DNA of 64,000 nucleotides. It comes from an uncultured Alphaproteobacteria bacterium (lineage in GTDB: Bacteria > Pseudomonadota > Alphaproteobacteria > Caulobacterales > Hyphomonadaceae). Location of the stretch: contig CAIKWZ010000075.1 of the NCBI GenBank assembly GCA_903831255.1, positions 55,584 to 119,583 of the forward strand. The letters run 5' to 3'. A program made the position numbers and the translations under genes. A model generated the notes under the pieces. That model ran no database searches. It saw only the letters and a program-made list of their open reading frames with translations, and had not been told where the DNA came from. The number at the start of each line of letters is the position of its first letter. Positions within the stretch are counted from its first letter, which is position 1. Shown here piece after piece: positions 49,809 through 57,815 of the stretch.

Positions 49809-50988
49809 CTATAACAAAGTCCTTGGGACGATCCGTAGACGGCTTTGGCTTCGTGAGATCAGGTGGGGTGACGCCAAGACCGAGGTTGATGAAGGAGACA
49901 TCATCCGGCTCGCGTACGACGATACGAACCTCTTCTGATTTATCCTTGTAAGAAGTGACGCCATCCCAGACGATATCCGGAAGGGATCCCCCGAGAGCCG
50001 GGCCAAGGTCCTTGAAACGTCCCTGCGGATCGCCGCCCCCCTCTCCATAGGAATTATCACGAATGACGAAGTCTCGAGGCAGCGGATTATAGTTCGGATC
50101 CTCGAAGGGATAAGAATAGGAGATCACCAGAACGTGGGCGGTCTGGTTCTTATCAAATGTATTTTCGAAGACATGAACATTCCGGTTCGCCATCAACATC
50201 AGACCTGAGCCGGTAGGCACATTAGCGACGATATTGCCCGGAGGCGCGAAGTTCGGAGTGTCGTTGGCCACAATGCGGTTGCGGAAGATACGCGTCGAAT
50301 GCCCGCCCATGACCGGCAGATTCGGGAGATCGAACACCAGAATGCCTCCAGCATTATGGGTGGCGAGATTATCGTAAACGTCCGCTCGGGATGAGTTCTC
50401 TATTTCAATCCCGGCGACATTGTACTCAGCAACGCTGTTTCTGACGATGATGTTGTCCGACTGGCCGACATAGATGCCGGCGTCTGAAGCTCCCCGAACG
50501 GTGACGCCGTCGATAAGGACATTCTTCGACTCGACCGGATAGACCCCGTAGGCCCCGTTTTCGGGATGCGGCCCCCTGGTCCATTCGACCGTCAGATTAC
50601 GAAACGTGATGCCGTCCGATCCCTTGGACTTGATACCGTCGCCCTTGGAATCCTGCATGGTGAAGTCGGACAAGGTCACCCCGTCGGAAGTCACCAGAAG
50701 CCCTTCGCCAGACCCAGCCTGACCTGCGAAAGACAGGATGGTCTGTCCCTGCCCCGCACCCTTGATGGTCACTCCATCGACATCCAAAGAAAGGCCGTCC
50801 GTGAACTGAAACGTTCCGGCGCCGATATCTATGACGTCTCCTGGCTTCGCCTGAATCAGTCGGGCCTGAAGAACCTGATAGGCCTCCGGACCGGGCTGGA
50901 TCTGAGTCTCGGCGTCAGTCGAAGCGCTTTGAGGGGAGCATCCCCATGCGAACGCCGCCATCATCGCCAAGCCTATCGAACGTCGCAT
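49768..50988 (-). CDS. Parallel beta-helix lipoprotein paired with diheme cytochrome
   Basis: A 406-residue exported protein with a lipobox-like AWGC after a short signal. The body is a right-handed parallel beta-helix, with a succession of rungs such as VTIKGAGQGQTILSF, ITFRNLTVEWT, VLIDGVTVRGASDAGIYVGQSDNIIVRNSVAEYNVAGIEIENSS. This resembles pectate-lyase or NosD-like carbohydrate-binding helices. ATG 50988 has GGAGG at 8 nt. It is first in a two-gene operon with the cytochrome. Carbohydrate binding or cleavage is possible, but no catalytic residues can be assigned. Confidence 0.87.
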   Translation of the reverse strand: MRRSIGLAMMAAFAWGCSPQSASTDAETQIQPGPEAYQVLQARLIQAKPGDVIDIGAGTFQFTDGLSLDVDGVTIKGAGQGQTILSFAGQAGSGEGLLVTSDGVTLSDFTMQDSKGDGIKSKGSDGITFRNLTVEWTRGPHPENGAYGVYPVESKNVLIDGVTVRGASDAGIYVGQSDNIIVRNSVAEYNVAGIEIENSSRADVYDNLATHNAGGILVFDLPNLPVMGGHSTRIFRNRIVANDTPNFAPPGNIVANVPTGSGLMLMANRNVHVFENTFDKNQTAHVLVISYSYPFEDPNYNPLPRDFVIRDNSYGEGGGDPQGRFKDLGPALGGSLPDIVWDGVTSYKDKSEEVRIVVREPDDVSFINLGLGVTPPDLTKPKPSTDRPKDFVIDEPAPVSLPVDAS

Positions 50989-51103
50989 GCTGATTACCTC
51001 CGCCCCGATATCATTATCGTCGAAGTGTCGGGCGCGGGCGGATCTTGTCAAGACAATCACAGCCGCATCCGTGATGTCATCGACCGAACCCAGGAGGGGC
51101 GCG

Positions 51104-51135
51104 CGGGCGTGATCGCTTGAGCAGGATCACGCCCG
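51104..51135 (-). terminator. Hairpin downstream of the RcnB-like gene, without U-tract
   Basis: An 11-bp stem (51104-51114 with 51125-51135), loop of 10, begins 8 nt after the stop of the minus-strand RcnB-like gene. No T-run follows on either strand. The position fits a transcript end or a 3'-stabilising structure. Confidence 0.5.
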
Positions 51136-51142
51136 TCAGACG

Positions 51143-51616
51143 TCAGTTTGTAAGAGCCCAGACCACAAGGCCAGTCGCAGCCGCGACCAGAAGCAGGTCT
51201 CCAGCCTCAGTCTCGGCGTAATAATGACCCCGACGCGGCGGCGTCAGATGATAATGGTCATAATCCCGCACGACGACGTACCGGGTTCGGGTATCAAACC
51301 GATCTCCGGCTCTCCAATGTCTTGAGTAACGCTCATCTCTGCGACCGTCGCGATAGGCATAGCGTTCATCACGATCATAGGAGTGATCAGGACCATATCG
51401 GTAATCCGAAGATCGGCCGTCCCGATTGCCGCGGCGCTCCCGTCGATCATAGCGATAATCGACGCCATAGGGATGATCATGCGAAGCATGGCGATCACCC
51501 CTGTGATGGCGCTCGACCCCTCCGGAGAACGCATAGCGCGCAGGATCTGCAAACGCGGGAACAGCCAGCGTCACAGTAATCAGACCTGCAATGACTGTTC
51601 GAAAGATGGGACCCAT
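51143..51616 (-). CDS. RcnB-family periplasmic protein
   Basis: A 157-residue protein with a signal peptide (cleavage near VPAFA). It has a long His/Arg/Asp/Tyr-rich hydrophilic middle, then the RcnB domain: WRAGDRFDTRTRYVVVRDYDHYHLTPPRRGHYY, and a final hydrophobic stretch LLLVAAATGLVVWAL. E. coli RcnB affects Ni/Co homeostasis; alphaproteobacterial relatives are mostly uncharacterised, and the His-rich part may bind metal. ATG 51616 follows AGGAAAGGAG at 7 nt, far better than the longer frame's start at 51757. Confidence 0.85.
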   Translation of the reverse strand: MGPIFRTVIAGLITVTLAVPAFADPARYAFSGGVERHHRGDRHASHDHPYGVDYRYDRRERRGNRDGRSSDYRYGPDHSYDRDERYAYRDGRRDERYSRHWRAGDRFDTRTRYVVVRDYDHYHLTPPRRGHYYAETEAGDLLLVAAATGLVVWALTN

Positions 51617-51928
51617 TAAAAGACTCCTTTCCTGTCCGTGAGGGCATTTCACGACAATGAGCCTGAACAGTTTGGGAATCGCGTGTTCATATTCATTCAG
51701 CTCCACGCTCGGCGTTAAGCACACACCCATGAAAGCCGCACAGTGAAGATCGCCCATGGAGCGGGCGAAAAAAAAGCGCTGGTCCCGGAGGACCAGCGCT
51801 AGGTGTGCGTCAGATGCGAAAAGGGGAGGAGAGACTTCGCACCGCGCGGATGCCGCGAAAAACGGGCACCAAGAGAAAAATCAGGGATGAACCCGGCAGA
51901 CGCCGTCGTCTGCTGGGATCTTACGCCA
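51617..51928. other. Spacer upstream of the RcnB-like gene
   Basis: Contains the RcnB-like gene's leader and promoter and a strong minus-strand intrinsic terminator (51768-51800). A second inverted repeat, 7 bp with a 4-base loop, lies at 51896-51913, just after the small membrane-protein gene. No coding region here is supported. Confidence 0.5.
51768..51800 (-). terminator. Strong intrinsic terminator for minus-strand transcription
   Basis: A perfect 11-bp stem (51775-51785 with 51790-51800) with loop CGGA. Read on the minus strand it is followed by an uninterrupted run of eight T (51775-51768). Textbook Rho-independent terminator. The only minus-strand genes upstream of it are the 44-codon gene at 51929-52063 and the TetR gene. 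Confidence 0.92.
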
Positions 51929-52063
51929 TCAGGCCGGGAGGGGGCCTCCGGCCAGTTCGTAAAGGAAAAGAAGAGCGCCCGTACCCGCAACCGAAAGAGG
52001 TATGGCGACGAAGAGGTTCAGCAGATCCTGGCGAGAAAACGCCAGCTTGGGGAGGAAAGGCAT
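51929..52063 (-). CDS. Tiny single-pass membrane protein
   Basis: A 44-residue frame beginning MPFLPKLAFSRQDLLNL, then a hydrophobic stretch FVAIPLSVAGTGALLFLYEL of about 20 residues, ending AGGPLPA. Support: ATG 52063 has GGAG exactly 7 nt upstream, the hydrophobic helix is well formed, and a strong terminator follows 130 nt after the stop. No family is recognised. It lies 127 bp downstream of the TetR gene on the same strand and could be its target or a co-transcribed small protein. Confidence 0.55.
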   Translation of the reverse strand: MPFLPKLAFSRQDLLNLFVAIPLSVAGTGALLFLYELAGGPLPA

Positions 52064-52171
52064 CTTTTAGCTCCGATTTATGTTCTGAGGTCTCTGACGG
52101 CCTCACTGGGAGAACGGACCAATTTTTGGTTTCCGTCATTCCTACGTAGATCTTTGGTGAGTGGATTTCAA

Positions 52172-52193
52172 TGAACAAAATGAAAAATGTTCA
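52172..52193. promoter_or_regulatory. Inverted repeat at end of tetR, possible operator
   Basis: TGAACA (52172-52177) and TGTTCA (52188-52193) form a 6-bp inverted repeat around an A-rich 10-nt spacer. It overlaps the tetR stop codon and lies about 110 bp upstream of the small membrane-protein ATG. The AT-rich setting contrasts with the flanks. It could be a TetR-type operator for the small gene, or chance. Confidence 0.3.
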
Positions 52194-52826
52194 ACATTTA
52201 TGACGCAGAGCGGCAAATTGAGCTGGAGAAGGCTGTTGGCGCTCCTTCAGTCCCGCAAACAACAGATCCAGGACCCTTTCGAGCTCAATCTCCAGCGCAT
52301 CCAGAAGCTCAGTTGTCCACAAATGAGGGAAGCGGAACTTGAGCGTGGCGCACTGCACAAGATCCGCAGAGATGGAAAGCGGATGAGCGAGTGCGAATTC
52401 ACCGCGTCTGACACCCTCAGAAAGGATTTGCTCGATGAACAGGCGCTCCTGGCCTCGCTCCTCAGCAAGCGTGTCCGGCTTCTCCCGGGTAATGAAATCC
52501 GCGAGCTCCATGAGTTTGGGATGCCGTTCAAACAGACGGAATGTTCTCTCGAGCCTGAAACGGAAAAAGTCCTTAAGTTTCTGATCGGGGGGGCGGGTTT
52601 CATCGCCGACAATGGCGGCGTAGGTTTGATGCGTTTCGGCACTGAAAGCGCGGACCATCGCCTCGGCGATATGGATCTTCGACGGAAAAAAGCGATAGAT
52701 GTTCCCCGCCGACATCGAACAGTCGGACGCAATCTCGTTCATCGTGGTCTTGTTGTACCCATAGTGTAGAATGCGCTGGGTAGCGGCCTGCAGGATACTC
52801 TCACGGGGCTCAGTCCTGTCGGTCAT
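52191..52826 (-). CDS. TetR-family transcriptional regulator
   Basis: A 211-residue repressor-type protein. The N-terminal helix-turn-helix is typical (SILQAATQRILHYGYNKTTMNEIASDCSMSAGNIYRFFPSK, about 10-50). A helical ligand-binding domain (about 60-200) follows. The ligand and targets are unknown. It is divergent from gpsA with only 30 bp between the two ATGs, so any autoregulatory site would also affect gpsA. The tiny membrane-protein gene follows downstream. Confidence 0.92.
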   Translation of the reverse strand: MTDRTEPRESILQAATQRILHYGYNKTTMNEIASDCSMSAGNIYRFFPSKIHIAEAMVRAFSAETHQTYAAIVGDETRPPDQKLKDFFRFRLERTFRLFERHPKLMELADFITREKPDTLAEERGQERLFIEQILSEGVRRGEFALAHPLSISADLVQCATLKFRFPHLWTTELLDALEIELERVLDLLFAGLKERQQPSPAQFAALRHKC

Positions 52827-52856
52827 AACGCTCGCTTCGAGAATGCTGAACGGTCA

Positions 52857-53882
52857 ATGCAATCTTCAAACCTTATAAACCCTTCCGCGCTGGTAAGCCA
52901 GCGGGTCGGAGTCGCAGGAGCTGGCGCATGGGGGGTAGCGCTGGCCTATTGCGCTTACTCTGCAGGGCGCGAGGTATCGATCTGGGCGAGAGAGAGAGAA
53001 GTGGCCGACGATCTTACGGCGGGACGGGGCAACCCGACCTTTCTGCCGAATGTCGCCCTCCCCCGCCTCCAGGCGTCCTCGGACATATCTGCTCTTTCAG
53101 AATGTGACGCTGTCCTAGCTGCGCCGCCGGCCCAACATATGCGAACGACGCTTCGCGCTCTTGCGCCTCTGATACGTCCGGGAACCCCAGTGGCGCTCTG
53201 TTCCAAGGGCATAGAGATCGACAGCCTGAAACTCATGACACAGGTGCTTCTCGAGGAGATACCTCACGCATCGCCCGCGGTTCTGTCCGGCCCGTCCTTC
53301 GCCAGAGACGTTGCGAGCGGCCAACCGACGGCAGTCACGCTGGCCTGTCCCGATAGATCGATGGGGGACATGTGGATGCGGTCCATCGGTCGCCCGAACT
53401 TTCGCATGTATTGGAGCGACGACCTCCTGGGCGCGGAAGCAGGCGGCGCGGTGAAGAACGTCCTCGCCATCGCTTGCGGGGTCTGCGAAGGGCTCAGTCT
53501 GGGTCGCTCCGCTCATGCCGCTCTGATCGCTCGCGGATTCGCAGAGATGACGCGGTTCGGGGTCGCATTGGGTGCGCGTAGCGAGACATTGGCGGGACTT
53601 TGCGGTCTTGGGGATCTTATCCTGACATGCTCGTCTTCCAGCTCTAGAAACATGAGCTTCGGAATGCTGCTCGGTCAGGGCCGCTCATGCGCCTCCATCC
53701 TCGACGAACGGATCAGCGTGACAGAGGGGGTGCATACAGCCCCGGCGGTAATGCGTCTGGCGAAGTCCCTGGGCGTTGACATGCCGATCTGCGAAATGGT
53801 CGACCTGCTCATTCGCGGAGATGTGACCGTGGACCAGGCGATGGATCGCCTTCTCAACAGACCATTCAGGGAGGAATGCTGA
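52857..53882 (+). CDS. gpsA: NAD(P)H-dependent glycerol-3-phosphate dehydrogenase
   Basis: Reduces dihydroxyacetone phosphate to sn-glycerol-3-phosphate for phospholipid synthesis. The 341-residue protein has a short N-terminal extension, then GVAGAGAWGVALA (Rossmann), NPTFLPNVALP, SKGIE, VLSGPSFARDVASGQPTAV, and the active-site Lys in GAVKNVLAIACG. GLCGLGDLILTCSSSSSRN follows. The stop codon overlaps the next start by one base (TGATG). Confidence 0.96.
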   Translation: MQSSNLINPSALVSQRVGVAGAGAWGVALAYCAYSAGREVSIWAREREVADDLTAGRGNPTFLPNVALPRLQASSDISALSECDAVLAAPPAQHMRTTLRALAPLIRPGTPVALCSKGIEIDSLKLMTQVLLEEIPHASPAVLSGPSFARDVASGQPTAVTLACPDRSMGDMWMRSIGRPNFRMYWSDDLLGAEAGGAVKNVLAIACGVCEGLSLGRSAHAALIARGFAEMTRFGVALGARSETLAGLCGLGDLILTCSSSSSRNMSFGMLLGQGRSCASILDERISVTEGVHTAPAVMRLAKSLGVDMPICEMVDLLIRGDVTVDQAMDRLLNRPFREEC

Positions 53883-54169
53883 TGCCGCTATTCGTCATGT
53901 ACGGCCTTGACGGACCTGAAGGGCCGGAGGTTCGGCGTACAACCCGACCCGCCCACCTCGACTGGATCAGGTTAAATGCGACAATGGTTCGGGCAGCCGG
54001 GCCCATGATGTCTGCGGATGGATCACAGCCTGTCGGATCCCTTCTCATCATTGAAGCGGACGACCTCCCAAGCGCTCAGGCGTTCCTGAGCGAGGACCCT
54101 TACACACTCGCAGGTCTTTGGGCGCGAACAGACATTCGCCCGTTCAACTGGATCGCCGGAACGAGATGA
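53882..54169 (+). CDS. YciI-like protein
   Basis: A 95-residue ferredoxin-like-fold protein of the YciI family, with MPLFVMYGLDG, RPAHLDWI, the conserved-type GPMMSADG, LLIIEADDLPSAQAFLSEDPYTLAGLW and RPFNWI. YciI relatives have a His-Asp pair, here in AHLDW. The biochemical role is unsettled. ATG 53882 is chosen over 53876 because AGGGAGGA then lies 6 nt upstream. It overlaps gpsA by 1 nt and the following methyltransferase by 4 nt (ATGA), so all three are translationally coupled. Confidence 0.85.
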   Translation: MPLFVMYGLDGPEGPEVRRTTRPAHLDWIRLNATMVRAAGPMMSADGSQPVGSLLIIEADDLPSAQAFLSEDPYTLAGLWARTDIRPFNWIAGTR

Positions 54170-54936
54170 TCAGAGCCCTGTTCGTGTCCGCTATCTTCCT
54201 GAACCTCGCCAGTCTCCTTCCCGCAGGGGCCCAGACGGCTGGAGGCAGCCTTCCCGCCGACGTCAGAGCCGCTCTGGAGGCTCCGGACAGAGATGCGGTC
54301 GCGCGCATGAGAGATCAGGACAGAGAAACCCTCTTACTTCTGGCGCTCGCACGCGTCACACCGGGAACAACGGTGCTCGATGTCGGATCAGGCGGCGGAT
54401 ACATGGCGATGATCCTGTCGTCTCTGACTGGTCGGAATGGACGAGTCGACATGCATAATTCGCCAAACTGGATTGACCAGCTTCCAGGACTTGATCCGGA
54501 AAACCTGAAGCGGCGGATCCGTCGATCCAACATACGGTTCATCACGACTGAGTTCGATGCAATCGACAGCGCGGACGCGGAGTACGACGTGATCGTCATG
54601 GCGCAGGTCTATCACGACACGCCGATCGGCTATATCAACCGACGCAAAATGAACGAGAACTTCTTCAGGATGCTGAAGCCGGGAGGCCGTTTGGTGATCT
54701 CGGACCACCACGCCCTTGATGGTCGCGGGACATCAGACGCCGTGAAGTTTCACCGCATCGAGCGCTCGACAGTCGTTGATGAAGTTCTTCAGGCAGGCTT
54801 TCGTCTGGACGGAGGCGAGGAGATCGAGATGCCCGATAAACGCAATGTGAGCGTATTCAACCCGGCCGTCCGCGGAGAAACTGACCGGTTTATTCTTGTC
54901 TTCACGAAGGCAAGCGCTCCAGCCCCGCGACCATAG
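54166..54936 (+). CDS. Class I SAM-dependent methyltransferase-fold protein with signal peptide
   Basis: A 256-residue Rossmann methyltransferase of the type annotated as predicted methyltransferase (COG4798-like). It has VTPGTTVLDVGSGGGYMAMILSSL (motif I) at about 66-90, YDVIVMAQVYHD, and LKPGGRLVISDHHA. The N terminus MIRALFVSAIFLNLASLLPAGAQT is a convincing signal peptide, yet SAM is not expected in the periplasm. Its activity and location are therefore open. The ATGA overlap with the YciI gene puts it in the gpsA operon. Confidence 0.85.
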   Translation: MIRALFVSAIFLNLASLLPAGAQTAGGSLPADVRAALEAPDRDAVARMRDQDRETLLLLALARVTPGTTVLDVGSGGGYMAMILSSLTGRNGRVDMHNSPNWIDQLPGLDPENLKRRIRRSNIRFITTEFDAIDSADAEYDVIVMAQVYHDTPIGYINRRKMNENFFRMLKPGGRLVISDHHALDGRGTSDAVKFHRIERSTVVDEVLQAGFRLDGGEEIEMPDKRNVSVFNPAVRGETDRFILVFTKASAPAPRP

Positions 54937-54954
54937 CCCGGCCGATCCACACAG

Positions 54955-55479
54955 CTAGTCAACGGGACGAACGACGCGGCTGCTGAGGTTGGCGAGGACA
55001 TCGCGGGCGTCGAACGCATTGACGTTATCGCCCTTTGGACCTTTGGACACCACGATCTCCGCCGTAGCCTCAAAGCGCGTAACCTGGTCTACCTGAGCAG
55101 AACTCCAGAAAGGATCATAGGCTGCAACCCAGCCGAAGCGAGGATGAAAATAGACATAGCTGAAGCGACCATCAAAACCTGTCGAGACCGAAGCCAGTCG
55201 AGTTTGACGGTCCGTTTCACGTTCAACGATAGAAAACGTATCAAAGCCGTTTTCAACGGTCAGTTCAGCAGCCCGAACCAACAGATAGAGCTCAACGGTC
55301 TCTCGATCGGTCAGCGAATTGCCCCGGAAGGATACTCTGAACCGGTCAGCTTCAAGCCGGAGGTCTGAATATCCCTGCCGATCGCCGGGAGCATAGAGCG
55401 TGGGGCCATAGGCGCACCCGGAGACGGCAATAGAAGCAAACGACAGAACGACTGCCAAGGTTTCGCGCAAACCGGCCAT
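54955..55479 (-). CDS. CC0125/CC1285-family lipoprotein
   Basis: A 174-residue lipoprotein (lipobox VSGC, Cys22). The family pattern is YGPTLYAPGDRQGYSDLRLEADRFRVSFRGNS, then ETVELYLLVRAAELTVENGFDTFSIVERE. The body probably forms a small alpha/beta domain in the periplasm. The family is common in Caulobacter relatives and has no known function. It converges with the methyltransferase gene (18 bp) and follows the aldehyde dehydrogenase start region in the opposite orientation order. Confidence 0.8.
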   Translation of the reverse strand: MAGLRETLAVVLSFASIAVSGCAYGPTLYAPGDRQGYSDLRLEADRFRVSFRGNSLTDRETVELYLLVRAAELTVENGFDTFSIVERETDRQTRLASVSTGFDGRFSYVYFHPRFGWVAAYDPFWSSAQVDQVTRFEATAEIVVSKGPKGDNVNAFDARDVLANLSSRVVRPVD

Positions 55480-55571
55480 CGGCTACACTCCCTTGCCCCT
55501 TAAAGGCGCGCCATCGGCGCAATCAGCGGCCGAAAGGGACGACATCGTCCCATCCGGCCGCTCCGAACGCT

Positions 55572-56999
55572 TTAAGCGTAACCAAAGACCGCCTTTGTCT
55601 CAAGGAACTCATGGAGCCCCTCGACCCCCCACTCCCGTCCATTGCCAGACTGCTTATATCCGCCAAAGGGAGCGTTGATATCGGACCCCGAGCCGTTCAA
55701 GTGAACCATGCCTGTACGAAGTTGCCTGGCGACGGCCTGTGCATGCTCGGGAGACGCTGACTGGACATACCCGGAAAGCCCGTAGAGCGTATCGTTCGCC
55801 ATCTCCACCGCCTGACCTTCGGTATCGTAGGGAAGGATGCAAAGGACCGGACCGAAGATTTCCTCAACCGCGATCGTCATGTCGTTCCTGACATCCGCGA
55901 AAATCGTCGGACGGACATAGTAACCTCGATTTAGACCATCCGGACGACCAGGACCGCCCGCGACTAAAGTCGCCCCCTCGTCGATTCCCTTCTGGATCAG
56001 ACCCTGAATCTTATTGAACTGAACCTCCGACGAAACCGGACCGATAGCCCCTTTTTCGGCTGTCCTGGGATCCTGAACCTTGACGGCTTCAGCTGTTTCT
56101 TTGGCAACGGCCTTGGCCTCCTCCTGACGGGCGCGGGGGACGAACATCCGGGACGGCGCATTGCAGCTCTGACCGGAGTTCCCCATCATCTGGAGAACGC
56201 CGCTTCTGACCGACTTGGCAAGATCCGCATCCTCAAGAATTATGTTTGGCGATTTTCCGCCAAGCTCCTGAGCAACGCGCTTGACCGTCGGCGCAGCGGC
56301 CTGAGCCACAAGAACGCCAGCGCGAGTGGATCCGGTGAACGAGACCATGTCGACGCCAGGGTGCGCAGACAGAGCGGCGCCAACACCAGGACCGTCGCCA
56401 TTCACAAGATTGAACACCCCCGGAGGAACGCCAGCCTCGTGAAGGATCTCAGCGATAATCAGCGCGTCAACAGGCGCAATTTCAGACGGCTTGAGCACCA
56501 TCGTGCAACCCGCAGCTAGAGCGGGTGCGACCTTGCAGGCGATCTGGTTGGCGGGCCAGTTCCACGGCGTGATAAAACCGCAAACCCCAATCGGCTCTTT
56601 CCGGATCAGTGTCTTTCCGCGAAGCTCCTCGAACTCAAACGTCCGCAGATAGGCGGCGGCTGTCGCAAAGTGACCGAGCGCCGAGCCTGCATGAGCGGTA
56701 TTGGCCAGCCAGAGCGGGGCGCCCATCTCCTCGGATATGGCGGCGCCGATATCCCCCATTCGGGCCTTGATGCCCGCGACGATGCGGTCGAGCAGTTCGA
56801 CGCGAAACTCCCTCGAAGTCTGGGAGAATGTGACAAAGGCAGCCTTTGCTGCTTCCACCGCCCGGTCGACGTCGGCCTTCGACCCGATCGAGATCCGGGC
56901 GTAGGCTTCCTCTGTGGCCGGATTGACAACCTCAAGGGTCCGAGGCGTCGCCGGATCAACCCACTCGCCATTGATATAGAACTTCAGATAGTCTCGCAT
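55572..56999 (-). CDS. NAD(P)+-dependent aldehyde dehydrogenase
   Basis: A 475-residue ALDH superfamily enzyme. It has PWNWPANQIACKVAPALAAG, KPSEIAP (cofactor), FTGSTRAG, the general-base Glu in ELGGKSPNII, and nucleophile Cys in NSGQSCNAPSR. EEIFGPVL and NAPFGGYKQSGNGREWG complete the active site. Substrate specificity is not visible; the closest flavour is broad-range or betaine-type ALDH. GAGGAG lies 8 nt before the ATG. It stands alone between two unknown genes. Confidence 0.94.
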   Translation of the reverse strand: MRDYLKFYINGEWVDPATPRTLEVVNPATEEAYARISIGSKADVDRAVEAAKAAFVTFSQTSREFRVELLDRIVAGIKARMGDIGAAISEEMGAPLWLANTAHAGSALGHFATAAAYLRTFEFEELRGKTLIRKEPIGVCGFITPWNWPANQIACKVAPALAAGCTMVLKPSEIAPVDALIIAEILHEAGVPPGVFNLVNGDGPGVGAALSAHPGVDMVSFTGSTRAGVLVAQAAAPTVKRVAQELGGKSPNIILEDADLAKSVRSGVLQMMGNSGQSCNAPSRMFVPRARQEEAKAVAKETAEAVKVQDPRTAEKGAIGPVSSEVQFNKIQGLIQKGIDEGATLVAGGPGRPDGLNRGYYVRPTIFADVRNDMTIAVEEIFGPVLCILPYDTEGQAVEMANDTLYGLSGYVQSASPEHAQAVARQLRTGMVHLNGSGSDINAPFGGYKQSGNGREWGVEGLHEFLETKAVFGYA

Positions 57000-57221
57000 A
57001 CGTCGGTCTCCTCACAGCAAGTGGCAGATTATCAACGAACCGGCCGTTCAGATACGATAGTCGAGCCGCTGCGCCTTGATAAGCCTGTTCACGACACGGA
57101 ACGGCTGTCATCCTCGCTCCCACCAAACGGGCGGACGTTCAACAAAGTTTTCGCCCACCAGCGACCCGGTTTCAGCCTTGCACGACCCCAGGGGGCCTAA
57201 CACAGGCGACGTCATGTTCCC

Positions 57222-57587
57222 TCAGGATCGCGCCACAGGGTCTTCACGAGAGAGGCGCCGAAAGACCGTGCGCCCGATATCGGACATCATCGTATCCGGA
57301 TCAACGAACCATCTTACAGAGGATGAAATCGGAACGCCGAACTCATCAGTCAGGAACAGACGAAACTGACGCTTATCCATGGGTTCGGCGCGAAATCGGC
57401 CGACCTGGGTGACCGGGGCCCCCGGTTCGCCGCGCACGTTCAGACGCGTACGGAGCAAAAAGTCGCCGCCGGAATTAAACGTGACCTCTATGAGGTTAGA
57501 CGCCGACCCGCTGACGGTGTGCGCGCGCCAAAAGCCTTCAAGGCGCCTCGCCAGGTCAACGCTCGTTATGGACTTTGTGAACAGCAT
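57222..57587 (-). CDS. Small protein of unknown function
   Basis: A 121-residue, probably cytoplasmic protein without a signal peptide. It starts MLFTKSITSVDLARRLEGFWRAHTVSG, and the remainder is beta-rich (IEVTFNSGGDFLLRTRLNVRGEP, QFRLFLTDEFGVPI). No family is recognised. ATG 57587 has GGAG 7 nt upstream; the frame extends to 57689 without a convincing start. It is divergent from coaBC (228 bp) and lies 222 bp from the aldehyde dehydrogenase start; I see nothing in that second spacer. Confidence 0.6.
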   Translation of the reverse strand: MLFTKSITSVDLARRLEGFWRAHTVSGSASNLIEVTFNSGGDFLLRTRLNVRGEPGAPVTQVGRFRAEPMDKRQFRLFLTDEFGVPISSSVRWFVDPDTMMSDIGRTVFRRLSREDPVARS

Positions 57588-57815
57588 TCCCCGTCTCCGT
57601 CCGAACGGAGAGAAGGCGAGCACAATCTGATCTAAACGCCAACGGGACCAGACCTGACAGGCGAAAACCAGCCGCCGGCTCAACTCCACTCTCCCCCGGG
57701 ACGGGAATGTTAACCCAATACTTCGGAAATGGATAAGTTCTTGGCATGTCAGTCCGTGTAATATTGACGGGATTCAGCTATCAGATCTCTTGAGGTTTTT
57801 CGGAGCGCCCAGGCC

